Position numbers and translations under genes: made by a program. This document shows positions 54,217-62,165 of a stretch of 64,000 bases of DNA, piece by piece (the first letter of the stretch is position 1; every line of letters starts with the position of its first letter). Origin of the DNA: Sphingomonadaceae bacterium (lineage in GTDB: Bacteria > Pseudomonadota > Alphaproteobacteria > Sphingomonadales > Sphingomonadaceae); the NCBI GenBank assembly GCA_947453945.1, contig CANGJB010000003.1:1-64000 (forward strand), given 5' to 3'. The notes under the pieces were generated by a model. That model saw only the letters and a list, made by a program, of their open reading frames with translations, searched no databases and was not told the DNA's origin.

Positions 54217-55263
54217 ATGACCGTCAAGGCCTACGCCGCCCAAGCCGCCGACCAGCCGCTCGGGCCTTATGCCATCGAACGCCGCGCGCCAAGGCCGGAC
54301 GATGTGGTGATCGAGATCGCCTTTTGCGGCGTGTGTCATTCCGATCTCCACACCGTGCGCAGCGAATGGGGCGGCACGCTCTACCCCTGCGTTCCCGGGC
54401 ACGAGATTGTCGGCACGGTGAGCGCCACCGGCAGCGCCGTTACCCGATTCGCAGCCGGCGATACCGTGGGCGTGGGCTGCATCGTCGATAGCTGCCGCAC
54501 GTGCTCCGCTTGCGGGGAGGGCCTTGAGCAATTCTGCGAAGGCGGGCTGATCGGCACCTACAATGCGCCGACGCCCGACGCGCCGGGCCACACGCTGGGC
54601 GGCTATTCGCAAACCATCGTGGTGGATCAGGCCTATGTGCTGGCGATCCGCCACCCCGCGGAGCAACTCGCCGCGGTGGCCCCGCTGCTTTGCGCCGGGA
54701 TCACCACCTGGTCGCCACTGCGGCACTGGAAGGCGGGGCCGGGCAAGCGGGTCGGCATTGTCGGCATCGGCGGGCTGGGCCACATGGGGATCAAGCTGGC
54801 CCGCGCACTGGGCGCGCATGTCACCGGCTTCACCACCAGCCCCGGAAAGACGCAGGCGATTCTCGATCTCGGCGCGCATGAAGTCGTCGTCTCGACCGAC
54901 AAGGCCGCAATGAAAGCGGCCATGGGCAGCCTCGATCTCATCATCAACACGGTCTCGCACAGCCACGATCTGGATCCGTTCCTTGGCCTGCTGCGCCGCG
55001 ATGGCACGATGGTCATGGTCGGTGCGCCTGAAAAACCGCACCCTGCCATCGGCGTGTTCAATCTCCTCATCCGTCGCCGCGCGCTGGCAGGTTCGCTGAT
55101 CGGCGGAATCGCGGAAACGCAGGAAATGCTCGATTTCTGCGCCGAGCACGGCGTGGTTTCCGATATCGAACTGATTCGCATGGAAGAAATCGAGGCGGCC
55201 TATGCGCGCATGCTCAAGGGCGATGTGCGCTACCGCTTCGTGATCGACACTGCGACTTTGTAG
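54217..55263 (+). CDS. Zinc-dependent alcohol dehydrogenase, cinnamyl-alcohol/YahK type
   Basis: The 348 residues belong to the medium-chain dehydrogenases: FCGVCHSDLHTVRSEWGGTL (catalytic zinc Cys and His), VPGHEIVGTV, CRTCSACGEGLEQFCEGG (four structural zinc Cys), LLCAGITTWSPLRHW, and the NADP loop GIVGIGGLGHMGIKLARALG. The closest type is the NADP-dependent aldehyde reductase YahK/AdhC. Substrate is uncertain. It lies between tRNA-Trp and secE, an insertion into the usual tRNA-Trp/secE neighbourhood. Confidence 0.93.
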   Translation: MTVKAYAAQAADQPLGPYAIERRAPRPDDVVIEIAFCGVCHSDLHTVRSEWGGTLYPCVPGHEIVGTVSATGSAVTRFAAGDTVGVGCIVDSCRTCSACGEGLEQFCEGGLIGTYNAPTPDAPGHTLGGYSQTIVVDQAYVLAIRHPAEQLAAVAPLLCAGITTWSPLRHWKAGPGKRVGIVGIGGLGHMGIKLARALGAHVTGFTTSPGKTQAILDLGAHEVVVSTDKAAMKAAMGSLDLIINTVSHSHDLDPFLGLLRRDGTMVMVGAPEKPHPAIGVFNLLIRRRALAGSLIGGIAETQEMLDFCAEHGVVSDIELIRMEEIEAAYARMLKGDVRYRFVIDTATL

Positions 55264-55301
55264 TTTGCTGCGCTGATATGGACAGCGGCACTGGCTCACT
55301 T

Positions 55302-55326
55302 CCCCGCCCACTTGCCAAGGGCGGGG
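55302..55326 (+). terminator. GC hairpin after the alcohol dehydrogenase gene
   Basis: CCCCGCCC (55302-55309) pairs with GGGCGGGG (55319-55326), 8 bp with a 9-nt loop. No T-run follows. The rest of the 212-nt spacer before secE shows no gene. Confidence 0.5.
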
Positions 55327-55475
55327 CTTACGCCTAAATGCGAAGTCCTTCCGACATCGGAAACTTCACCTGCCCCTCCCGGACTTGTCCGGGGCGGCGA
55401 TGAAGCCTAGCCGGAAGCCGTGAATGCGCTCCTCCTCATCGGGCGGGGCGGCGCAAGCGAGAGCAGGAACGCGTG

Positions 55476-55670
55476 ATGGCAAAGCTGAGCCCCAACGAAT
55501 TCATCAACCAGGTGCGTGCGGAAGCGCGCAAGGTGATCTGGCCGACCCGCGCGGAGACAACCTCGACCGCGATCTTCGTTGGCATCATGATGCTGATCCT
55601 CGCGGTGTTCTTCCTCGGCATCGATTCCATCTTCAGCCTGATCGTGCGCTCGCTGCTGTCCCTTGCCTGA
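55476..55670 (+). CDS. secE: Preprotein translocase subunit SecE
   Basis: The 64 residues have the standard SecE layout: amphipathic helix FINQVRAEARKVIWPTRAET and one membrane segment (AIFVGIMMLILAVFFLGIDS). It stabilises SecY in the SecYEG channel. ATG 55476 is used (a GTG at 55473 is adjacent); AGGA lies about 8 nt upstream. The usual partner nusG is next. Confidence 0.96.
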   Translation: MAKLSPNEFINQVRAEARKVIWPTRAETTSTAIFVGIMMLILAVFFLGIDSIFSLIVRSLLSLA

Positions 55671-55733
55671 CGTTTGGCACCTGACGGCTCGCGCCTGATC
55701 ACCTGCACCCCATTTCTCTCAAGGACTGCCCCA

Positions 55734-56270
55734 ATGGCCCGTTGGTACATCATTCACGCTTATTCCGGCTTCGAGAACAAGGTGAAGGAAGCGATCCTTT
55801 CCGAAGCCGAGCGCATCGGGCTCTCGCAGCTGGTCGAATCGGTCGAAGTGCCAACGGAAACCATCACCGAGGTGAAGCGCGGCAAGAAGGTGCAGGTCGA
55901 GCGCAAGTTCATGCCCGGCTACGTGCTGGCCAAGCTGGCGATGAACGATGACATCTACCACCTTGTGAAGAACACGCCCAAGGTGACCGGCTTCCTCGGC
56001 AACAACAACAAGCCGCAGCCGATTTCGGACAAGGAAGCCGCGCGCTATTTCGGCGCGCGCGATGCCGCCGCCGCCGAACCGCGCAAGCAGGTGCTGGTCG
56101 ATTACGAGATCGGCGATTCGGTCAAGGTCAACGCCGGCCCGTTCGCCTCGTTCAATGGTACCGTGGAAGAGCTCGATTTCGAGAAGCAGCGCGTCAAGGT
56201 CGCCGTCTCGATCTTCGGCCGCGCCACACCGGTGGAACTGGCGTTCGAGGAAGTCGAACTCGTCAAGTAA
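55734..56270 (+). CDS. nusG: Transcription termination/antitermination protein NusG
   Basis: The 178 residues contain the NGN domain (ARWYIIHAYSGFENKVKEAI, FMPGYVLAKLAMNDDIYHLV, VTGFLGNNNKPQPIS) and the C-terminal KOW domain (VKVNAGPFASFNGTVEELDF, VAVSIFGRATPVELAFEEVE). NusG binds RNA polymerase and couples it to Rho or the ribosome. ATG 55734 has AAGGA about 9 nt upstream. Normally rplK-rplA follow directly; here 4.3 kb of other DNA lies between. Confidence 0.97.
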   Translation: MARWYIIHAYSGFENKVKEAILSEAERIGLSQLVESVEVPTETITEVKRGKKVQVERKFMPGYVLAKLAMNDDIYHLVKNTPKVTGFLGNNNKPQPISDKEAARYFGARDAAAAEPRKQVLVDYEIGDSVKVNAGPFASFNGTVEELDFEKQRVKVAVSIFGRATPVELAFEEVELVK

Positions 56271-56607
56271 GGGCGGGGGCTGCTCGCCCGCGTTCTCCGC
56301 GCCCCGGCTTCGGCCCGCGCCTCTGCGGCGCGAGCGGGCGGCCGAGCCGCGCCTCCATATCCGCCAGCCACTCGGGCGAGCCCACCGGCCGCCCCACGCT
56401 TTCGGCATTGCGCAGCGCGGCATAGGTCAGCGCCTCGTCAAAGGGTTCGCCCAGGAACGCCGCAAAGTCCGCCACCCGCTCCAGCGCGGGCGCCACGGTC
56501 ACGACGTGATCGTCCCGTCCCGTGAGCAGCGCCCGCGTGCTCGACCACGGCCAGTCCTCCGCGCGGGATACAAGCCGTGCCCGCACCGGATTATCGCGCT
56601 CATGAAC
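56263..56607 (-). pseudogene. Remnant of a REP-associated tyrosine transposase (RAYT), N-terminus missing
   Basis: Only the C-terminal 115 residues are left. They read VHERDNPVRARLVSRAEDWP then WSSTRALL, the conserved end of IS200/Y1-like RAYT transposases, followed by GSPEWLADMEARLGRPLAPQ and RRGPKPGRGERGR. The catalytic HUH and Tyr parts, which should lie upstream, are absent: homology stops at about 56607 and unrelated DNA with three small genes begins. The end overlaps the nusG stop by 8 nt. RAYTs of this kind move REP/REPIN repeats, and three copies of such a repeat occur elsewhere in the window. Confidence 0.75.
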
Positions 56608-56733
56608 CGGAACGCGACTTCAACGCTCGCGCAAGCAACGTGCTTGGTCGGGGTATGGTGTTTGCCTGCTACGCTACTTGAAATTTTCTTGGCGTTCACC
56701 ATGTTGGCAAAACCAATCCAATAGGGGTTTTCT

Positions 56734-56931
56734 GTGACTGATAAACTTAAGTTCAAGGCGGGGGATTTGGTTCAGCTTAAGTCTGGCTCACCCGTGATGA
56801 CCGTTGAAGAAGCGGACCGTGATTATACTGGCCAGTGGAAGGGAACCTATAGCTGTTCCTGGTTTGCCGGGGCAAAGAACAACCATCGCAGTTTTACCGA
56901 AGCTTCGCTTAAAGTTGCCGAAGCCGATTAA
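56734..56931 (+). CDS. DUF2158 (YodC-like) small protein
   Basis: The 65 residues start at GTG 56734 with AGGGG about 7 nt upstream. KFKAGDLVQLKSGSPVMTVE at the N-terminus and YSCSWFAGAKNNHRSFTEAS at the C-terminus are the DUF2158 pattern (short SH3-like barrel, function unknown). Composition is less GC-rich than the ribosomal genes around it, and it lies in DNA that replaced the 5' part of the transposase. The stop overlaps the next start by 1 nt. Confidence 0.8.
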   Translation: MTDKLKFKAGDLVQLKSGSPVMTVEEADRDYTGQWKGTYSCSWFAGAKNNHRSFTEASLKVAEAD

Positions 56932-57197
56932 TGACCCCCGCCGAAGCTGCCGAATGGATGTTTGGCGAGTTGCAGCGCGTCGGTTGGCTTGACCAAGAAG
57001 CCGTTGCTGGGGAACTTCTCAAGCGCGATAAGTCGCTTGTTTACATGAACAACAACGGAAACCCGGCAATTGATCCGAAGGTTTTGAAGGCGTTCAACAA
57101 ATTGGCCCCGACAAGCGATTATGTTTGGTCCCGGTCCGAACGCCATTGGCGAAAGCGGGCCAAATATGACGTGCCTGACAAGCGGATGCAGGATTAA
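56931..57197 (+). CDS. Small hypothetical protein, DUF6953-like
   Basis: The 88 residues start at ATG 56931, overlapping the DUF2158 stop. The pattern AAEWMFGELQRVGWLDQEAV, VYMNNNGNPAIDPKVLKAFN and YVWSRSERHWRKRAKYD resembles, from memory, the DUF6953 family (about 90 aa, function unknown); this was not checked. The tail is basic. It belongs to the three-gene set inserted between nusG and rplK. Confidence 0.6.
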   Translation: MTPAEAAEWMFGELQRVGWLDQEAVAGELLKRDKSLVYMNNNGNPAIDPKVLKAFNKLAPTSDYVWSRSERHWRKRAKYDVPDKRMQD

Positions 57198-57212
57198 ACA
57201 AGGGGTTCCATC

Positions 57213-57407
57213 ATGGCTTCAGAAAAGAAAATCTTAAAAGCCTCGCATGGCGTTACGTTGACCGAGGTAAGCCTCCGCAACGGCGGCGCTATCGTTGATT
57301 GTGGCTATGTGGTCCAAACCCGTCGCTCGCCTGAAGTTTGGACGTTTGGAACGCTTTCCGAAGCTGAAGTCAGATATGGCGATGAAGTCAGTCTGTGCGC
57401 CAACTAG
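57213..57407 (+). CDS. Small hypothetical protein
   Basis: The 64 residues (SEKKILKASHGVTLTEVSLR start, WTFGTLSEAEVRYGDEVSLC end) match nothing I know. It is the third small gene of the insertion, 15 nt after the previous stop and with AAGGGG upstream at good spacing. No signal peptide or membrane segment. All three are short, AT-rich for this window and lie on one strand, so they look like a small mobile cargo. Confidence 0.55.
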   Translation: MASEKKILKASHGVTLTEVSLRNGGAIVDCGYVVQTRRSPEVWTFGTLSEAEVRYGDEVSLCAN

Positions 57408-57415
57408 GCGGATGA

Positions 57416-57470
57416 TGGGATTACGGTGGATGGGGGTTACGGATTACGGTGACACTTTACTAAATCCCCA
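57416..57470. repeat. Direct repeat GGATTACGGTG, possible old transposase flank
   Basis: GGATTACGGTG occurs at 57418-57428 and 57441-57451. The minus strand here reads TTTAGTAAAGTGTCACCGTA, a sequence that I remember next to RAYT genes in related bacteria (not checked). It may mark the original 5' flank of the broken RAYT gene. The 103 nt around it contain no gene. Confidence 0.4.
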
Positions 57471-57510
57471 ATTACCGCACCCCGTCGGCCACCCACCCAA
57501 AGACCCACCC

Positions 57511-60306
57511 TCAAGGCTTGATCCCAAAGTGCGCGTAGAAGTGCCCGACATTGGGGAACAGCGTCTTCGCCGCCTTGGAAAGCGCTGCCGCCTTGGCCTT
57601 GTCGCCCATCTGCTGCGCCACGATTGAGGCCATATAGAGCGAGGCAGACTGTTCCGGATCGGCAGCCAGCGCCGCCTCATAGTCCGCCATTGCTTCCTTC
57701 AGCCGGCCCGCGCGGAAATGCACCAGCGCGCGGCTGTCCATGTAGGTCGCCGGATCGGAGTCGAGCTCGATCGCCTTGTTGCAATCGGCCAGCGCGGTAT
57801 CGAGCGCGGTGTTCCTGAGCGCGAGATACCAGCACCGCGCATTGCGCAGCCGCGCAGAGGAACTGCGCTTCTCCAGCGCCTCATCCAACATCGCCAGCGC
57901 CTCGTCGTGGCGGTCGGCCTGTTCCAGCCGGTCGACTTTCTCGAGGTAGTTGGAAAGCCCGTCGTCGGTGGTGATGTCCATGCTGGTCGAAAGCAGGTCC
58001 AGCCCCTCGTCGGCCTTCCCCGCCTCAATCAGTTCATAGGCCAGGCTGCTGCGCGCCTCGGCATTGCCTTGTTCGAGATCGTAGGCGGCCTGCGCATCGG
58101 CCAGCGAACCGGCGCGGTTGCCCAGCTTGCTGCGCAGTTCTGATCGCTTGAGATAGCGATCTGCCGAAGCATCCAGCGCGATGGCGCGGGTGTAGTCTGC
58201 TTCGGCGGCGGCCCAGTTGAACAGGCTCCGTTCGAACCATGCGCGGTCGGTCAGGCGGGTGGCGTCGTCGGGCTTGTCGGCAATGCGCGCGTCAAAGATT
58301 GCGCGCACTTTGGCGATGGCGGGGCTGCCCTTGCGCCGCGCGACATCGTCCCACCACTTGGGATAGGCGGGATCGAGCGAGAGGCGCGCGGTGCGCTCCA
58401 TTGCGTCGGTGATCGCCTTGGCGGTGCTGCTCGCCTTGTCCGGCGCAATTTCCGCCCCGCTCTCGCGCGATGTGATGTCTTCCGAAAGCTCGCCGCCTGC
58501 CAGCGCGATGCGGCGCTGCCAACTGGCGGCCGGGAATTCGAGGCTCCCCGGATCGCCGCCGCTTAGCGTCACGCCCTTGCCCTCATCGGGCAGGCGCCAC
58601 ACGGTGTGGAGCCGCGCGTGCCAGGGTTCGCTGATCAGCGCAGGGATCGCCCGCCAGGCCGCCCGGTCGCGCGGGGCATCGTAATTGACCCGCAGGCTGG
58701 GCGGCACGGCAACGGCATAGTGCCCATCGCGGTACTTCCAGTTGGGATAGGCGATCCCGTCGAACTCCAGCGTCCACACTGCTGCTTGCGCATCCCACAC
58801 CGAACGCGGCTGGCCAACAAAGGTATCGCCGATCCAGCTGGTCGCGGCCTTCTCCGCAAAGGCGGTTAGCTTCTCGTCGTAGTTCGGGCCCGGATCGACC
58901 TTGTAGGCCGCGCCATACGTCCCGTTGTAGCGCAGGGTCATGTGGTAGGGCGTGGCAAGGTGCGGCCCTGCGGTCATGTCATAGGCGACATCGGCTTCGA
59001 TATCAGGGCGGGTATGCGCGCGGTCGGGCAGATCGAGCAGCACCGGCTTGCTGCCCTCGATCGTGCCGCCCATCGGCAGGACATGGCCATAGCGCGGCAC
59101 GTCGCGGAGATCGGCGAGGCGCGAACCCAGCATCGTGCCGTCGAGCCAGAAGTCCTCCTCTCCCACTTTCGCGTGCACGAACACGTGATCGAACGCGAGC
59201 GCGGCAGGCACCATGTCGGGCACCGCATCGCCGCGCTTGCTGCTGGCCATCACCGGTTCGGCCTTGATCCCCAGCCGATCGAGCACGGCGAGGAGCAGCA
59301 TGGTCTTGGCCTTGCAGTCGCCATAGCGCTTGGCCCAGGTGTCGGCCGGAGCCTGCGGCACATAGTTGCCATTGCCCATCGCGATCAGTTCATAGCGCAC
59401 CTCGTCCTGCACCAGCCGCAGCGCATCGGCCATGCGGCGCAGCGGATCGGGCGAGCGCGCGGCGATGGCATCGACCCGCGTGGCCAGATCGGTGCCCGGC
59501 GCGATGGCGTCCTTCACCGCATAAAGCGGCGCCATCACCTTGGCGACGGCGGCCCAATCGGGAAAGCTGGAGTACTGGAGCAGCGGCAGCGGTGTGAAGC
59601 GCGATGGCGCGTTCTTGGGCACTTCGGGCAGCTTGGGCACGGGCAGCGGCACCACGATTTCGGTCCATGTGCCATCGATCGGCCTCGGCACCGGGACAAC
59701 GCCGGGGGCCAGCGATTTCACGGTCAACGGGTTTGCCGTCTTCCATACCAGCCGCGCGCGGCCGAAGCCTACCTTGAGCGGAGCGGGCAGCAGCACCAGC
59801 CCGTCCTGCACATGGCCAGCCAGCGCGCTGTCGCGCTCGGAAATGCTGAAGACCATGCGCAGCACATCGCCCACGCGCAGCCCTTCGATATGCTTGACCG
59901 CAGTGAGCTGGCCATCGACCATCAGCCGTTCCAGCCCGGCCTCGCGGCGGATCACGCTGATGCCCTCGCCCTTGCCCAGCACATCGATCACCTGATCGCC
60001 GCGCAGAATCTCAAGCTTGTGCAGCGAGAGATCGCCGTGATCGGGCTGCCAGCCGAGCGTCAGCGTGCCCATCTGCAGCAGCGCCTCGGGGCTGGAGGCC
60101 TGGCGCTGGGTGTCGATATAGACGGTGGTGGTGTCGCCATCGACTTGCACCTGCTCGTCGAAGCGCACCGCACCATCGGCCTTGAGCACGGGCGGGGCCG
60201 GCGTGACCCAGGCGGGAACGGAAGCGACGAGGACCTTGTCGGCGGCCTGCACCGGGCAGGTGGACAGCGCGGACAGACAGACTGCGCCGATAAGCTTGTT
60301 TCGCAA
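57511..60306 (-). CDS. Exported DUF3857/transglutaminase-like protein with TPR repeats
   Basis: The 931 residues have a signal peptide (RNKLIGAVCLSALSTCPVQA), a DUF3857 domain (about 30-250; GDVLRMVFSISERDSALAGH), a transglutaminase-like core (about 280-400; YVPQAPADTWAKRYGDCKAK with the catalytic-type Cys, DHVFVHAKVGEEDFWLDG with His) and C-terminal TPRs (from about residue 680). No ATG lies in front of the signal peptide; the likely start is TTG 60306. The protein is probably periplasmic; function unknown. It is divergent from rplK and shares a 276-nt spacer with it. Confidence 0.85.
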   Translation of the reverse strand: MRNKLIGAVCLSALSTCPVQAADKVLVASVPAWVTPAPPVLKADGAVRFDEQVQVDGDTTTVYIDTQRQASSPEALLQMGTLTLGWQPDHGDLSLHKLEILRGDQVIDVLGKGEGISVIRREAGLERLMVDGQLTAVKHIEGLRVGDVLRMVFSISERDSALAGHVQDGLVLLPAPLKVGFGRARLVWKTANPLTVKSLAPGVVPVPRPIDGTWTEIVVPLPVPKLPEVPKNAPSRFTPLPLLQYSSFPDWAAVAKVMAPLYAVKDAIAPGTDLATRVDAIAARSPDPLRRMADALRLVQDEVRYELIAMGNGNYVPQAPADTWAKRYGDCKAKTMLLLAVLDRLGIKAEPVMASSKRGDAVPDMVPAALAFDHVFVHAKVGEEDFWLDGTMLGSRLADLRDVPRYGHVLPMGGTIEGSKPVLLDLPDRAHTRPDIEADVAYDMTAGPHLATPYHMTLRYNGTYGAAYKVDPGPNYDEKLTAFAEKAATSWIGDTFVGQPRSVWDAQAAVWTLEFDGIAYPNWKYRDGHYAVAVPPSLRVNYDAPRDRAAWRAIPALISEPWHARLHTVWRLPDEGKGVTLSGGDPGSLEFPAASWQRRIALAGGELSEDITSRESGAEIAPDKASSTAKAITDAMERTARLSLDPAYPKWWDDVARRKGSPAIAKVRAIFDARIADKPDDATRLTDRAWFERSLFNWAAAEADYTRAIALDASADRYLKRSELRSKLGNRAGSLADAQAAYDLEQGNAEARSSLAYELIEAGKADEGLDLLSTSMDITTDDGLSNYLEKVDRLEQADRHDEALAMLDEALEKRSSSARLRNARCWYLALRNTALDTALADCNKAIELDSDPATYMDSRALVHFRAGRLKEAMADYEAALAADPEQSASLYMASIVAQQMGDKAKAAALSKAAKTLFPNVGHFYAHFGIKP

Positions 60307-60544
60307 GTGAGGCCCCGAAATATCAGATTGAACACCAAGCGATAACCGAACCCGGCCAAAGCGCAACGGCAGGTCAGACCGATTTGGTCGGCTCTTCGCA
60401 GGACCGGGCAGGACCGGGCAGGGCTCAGGGCCATTGCCAAACCCGCGCATGCCCGCTATGCGCGCCGACTTCCGGCAAGGGCTTGCTCTTGCCTGATTCC
60501 GCGCGGGAGGGTGCAGCTTGCACCTGTCTGACCGCTCACTCTGC

Positions 60545-60560
60545 GGGGCCAGCTGGCCCC
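60545..60560 (+). promoter_or_regulatory. Perfect 16-bp palindrome just before the rplK ribosome site
   Basis: GGGGCCAGCTGGCCCC lies 10 nt before AAAGGAGG. A second small hairpin (GGTGCA-GCT-TGCACC) is at about 60510-60525, and a tandem AGGACCGGGC repeat lies near 60399. In bacteria the rplKA leader is the place of L1 autoregulation; these structures could be part of it. Not proven. Confidence 0.35.
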
Positions 60561-60582
60561 AACAGGACGAAAGGAGGCCTCC

Positions 60583-61014
60583 GTGGCCAAGAAAATTGAT
60601 GGATACATCAAGCTGCAGGTTGCAGCTGGTGAAGCGAAGCCCTCGCCGCCGATCGGGCCTGCGCTCGGTCAGCGCGGTGTCAACATCATGGGTTTCTGCA
60701 AGGAATTCAACGCCGCGACTCAAGAGGTCGAGAAGGGCACCCCGCTGCCCACGATCATCACGGTCTATTCGGACAAGTCGTTCACCTTCGTGACCAAGAC
60801 TCCGCCGGCCACCTTCCTCATCAAGAAGGTGCTGGGCCTGAAGTCGGGTTCGAAGGAGCCGGGCAAGATCTCGGCCGGCACGATCACCCGTGCGCAGCTC
60901 GCTGAAGTGGCGCAGACCAAGATGGTTGACCTTAACGCCAACGACATCGACGCTGCGGTCAAGATCATTGAAGGCTCGGCTCGCGCCATGGGCCTTCAGG
61001 TTGTGGAGGGCTGA
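60583..61014 (+). CDS. rplK: 50S ribosomal protein L11
   Basis: The 143 residues are a full L11: [40 protein letters not shown] at the N-terminal domain, and [20 protein letters not shown], then [11 protein letters not shown] in the rRNA-binding C-terminal domain. The start is GTG 60583, fixed by AAAGGAGG 5-12 nt upstream and family alignment. It is co-transcribed with rplA (5 nt apart). Confidence 0.97.
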   Translation: MAKKIDGYIKLQVAAGEAKPSPPIGPALGQRGVNIMGFCKEFNAATQEVEKGTPLPTIITVYSDKSFTFVTKTPPATFLIKKVLGLKSGSKEPGKISAGTITRAQLAEVAQTKMVDLNANDIDAAVKIIEGSARAMGLQVVEG

Positions 61015-61018
61015 TCCG

Positions 61019-61717
61019 ATGGCAATTACCAAGAACCAGAAGTCGCTCGCCGAAAAGCTGGGTGACAACCAGAAGCTCTACAAGATTGATGAAGCGATCC
61101 AGCTTCTGAAGGACCTCAAGCGCACCAAGTTCGACGAATCGATCGAAGTCGCGCTGAACCTCGGTGTTGATCCGCGCCACGCCGACCAGATGGTCCGCGG
61201 CATGGTCACGCTGCCTTCGGGCACCGGCAAGGACGTCAAGGTTGCCGTGTTCGCACGCGGCGACAAGGCCGAAGCGGCTCTCGCCGCCGGGGCTGACAAG
61301 GTCGGCGCCGAAGACCTGCTCGAGGACATGCAGAACGGCAACCTCGATTACGGCCGCGTGATCGCGACGCCCGACATGATGGGCATCGTCGGCCGCCTCG
61401 GCAAGGTTCTGGGCCCCAAGGGCCTGATGCCGAACCCGAAGCTCGGCACCGTCACGCCGAACGTCGCTGATGCGGTCAAGGCTGCCAAGGCTGGCCAGAT
61501 CGAGTTCCGCGTCGAAAAGGCGGGCATCATCCACGGCGGCATCGGCAAGATGAGCTTCTCGAACGAGCAGCTGCGCGCCAACTTCGATGCCTTCGTCGAT
61601 GCGATCGTGAAGGCGAAGCCCGCTGGCGCCAAGGGCAAGTACCTGCGCCGCGTCGGCCTGTCCTCGTCGATGGGTCCGGGCCTCAAGGTCGACGTCGCGG
61701 AAGTCCACGGCGGCTGA
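61019..61717 (+). CDS. rplA: 50S ribosomal protein L1
   Basis: The 232 residues fit L1: [100 protein letters not shown] and [25 protein letters not shown] is upstream of ATG 61019. rplJ and rplL do not follow; a terminator and a cytochrome gene do, so the rplKA unit stands alone here. Confidence 0.97.
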   Translation: MAITKNQKSLAEKLGDNQKLYKIDEAIQLLKDLKRTKFDESIEVALNLGVDPRHADQMVRGMVTLPSGTGKDVKVAVFARGDKAEAALAAGADKVGAEDLLEDMQNGNLDYGRVIATPDMMGIVGRLGKVLGPKGLMPNPKLGTVTPNVADAVKAAKAGQIEFRVEKAGIIHGGIGKMSFSNEQLRANFDAFVDAIVKAKPAGAKGKYLRRVGLSSSMGPGLKVDVAEVHGG

Positions 61718-61741
61718 TCTGGCCACACGGCTGAAACACAA

Positions 61742-61775
61742 AAGGCCGGGAGGGGAAACCTTCCCGGCCTTTTTT
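61742..61775 (+). terminator. Intrinsic terminator of rplKA
   Basis: AAGGCCGGGA (61742-61751) pairs with TCCCGGCCTT (61762-61771), a 10-bp stem followed by a T-run (61770-61775). It ends the rplKA transcript and, by symmetry, could also help end the convergent cytochrome gene. Confidence 0.9.
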
Positions 61776-61790
61776 GCTGAGCTTGGGGCT

Positions 61791-62165
61791 TCAGCGCAGC
61801 GTGGCGAGATAGGCGACCACGTTGTCGCGATCGGAAGGCTTGGGGATGCCAGCATAGGGCATCTTGTTGCCCTTCACGAGGCCCTGCGGGTTGGTGAGGT
61901 AAGCGGTGAGCTTGTCCTGGCTCCAGGCAAAGCCCGCCGCGCTCATCGCGGCGGAATAATGATAGCCCGGCAGCGAGCCAGCCTTGCGACCAACGACGCC
62001 ATAAAGCCGCGGACCGATGCCTGGCGGCGAATTTGTGGTGTTGCCGTGGCAAGTGGAACACACGCGCTTGAAGAACGCGCCGCCGGCGGCAGCGTCACCC
62101 GCCAGTGCCGGAGTGGAGCCAAGCGCAAGTGCGGCGAGAGACGCCGCGATCAGAATGCGAGCCAT
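61791..62165 (-). CDS. Periplasmic monoheme cytochrome c (class I)
   Basis: The 124 residues start with a signal peptide ([20 protein letters not shown], cleavage near LAG-DA). The heme motif is CSTCH (Cys36, Cys39, His40) and the axial Met is in KMPYAG (Met102). It is a class I cytochrome c, similar in size to cytochrome c2/c550. It carries electrons in the periplasm. The start lies 16 nt inside the end of the Cyc2-like gene, so both come from one transcript, which places it as the possible electron acceptor of that protein. Confidence 0.92.
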   Translation of the reverse strand: MARILIAASLAALALGSTPALAGDAAAGGAFFKRVCSTCHGNTTNSPPGIGPRLYGVVGRKAGSLPGYHYSAAMSAAGFAWSQDKLTAYLTNPQGLVKGNKMPYAGIPKPSDRDNVVAYLATLR

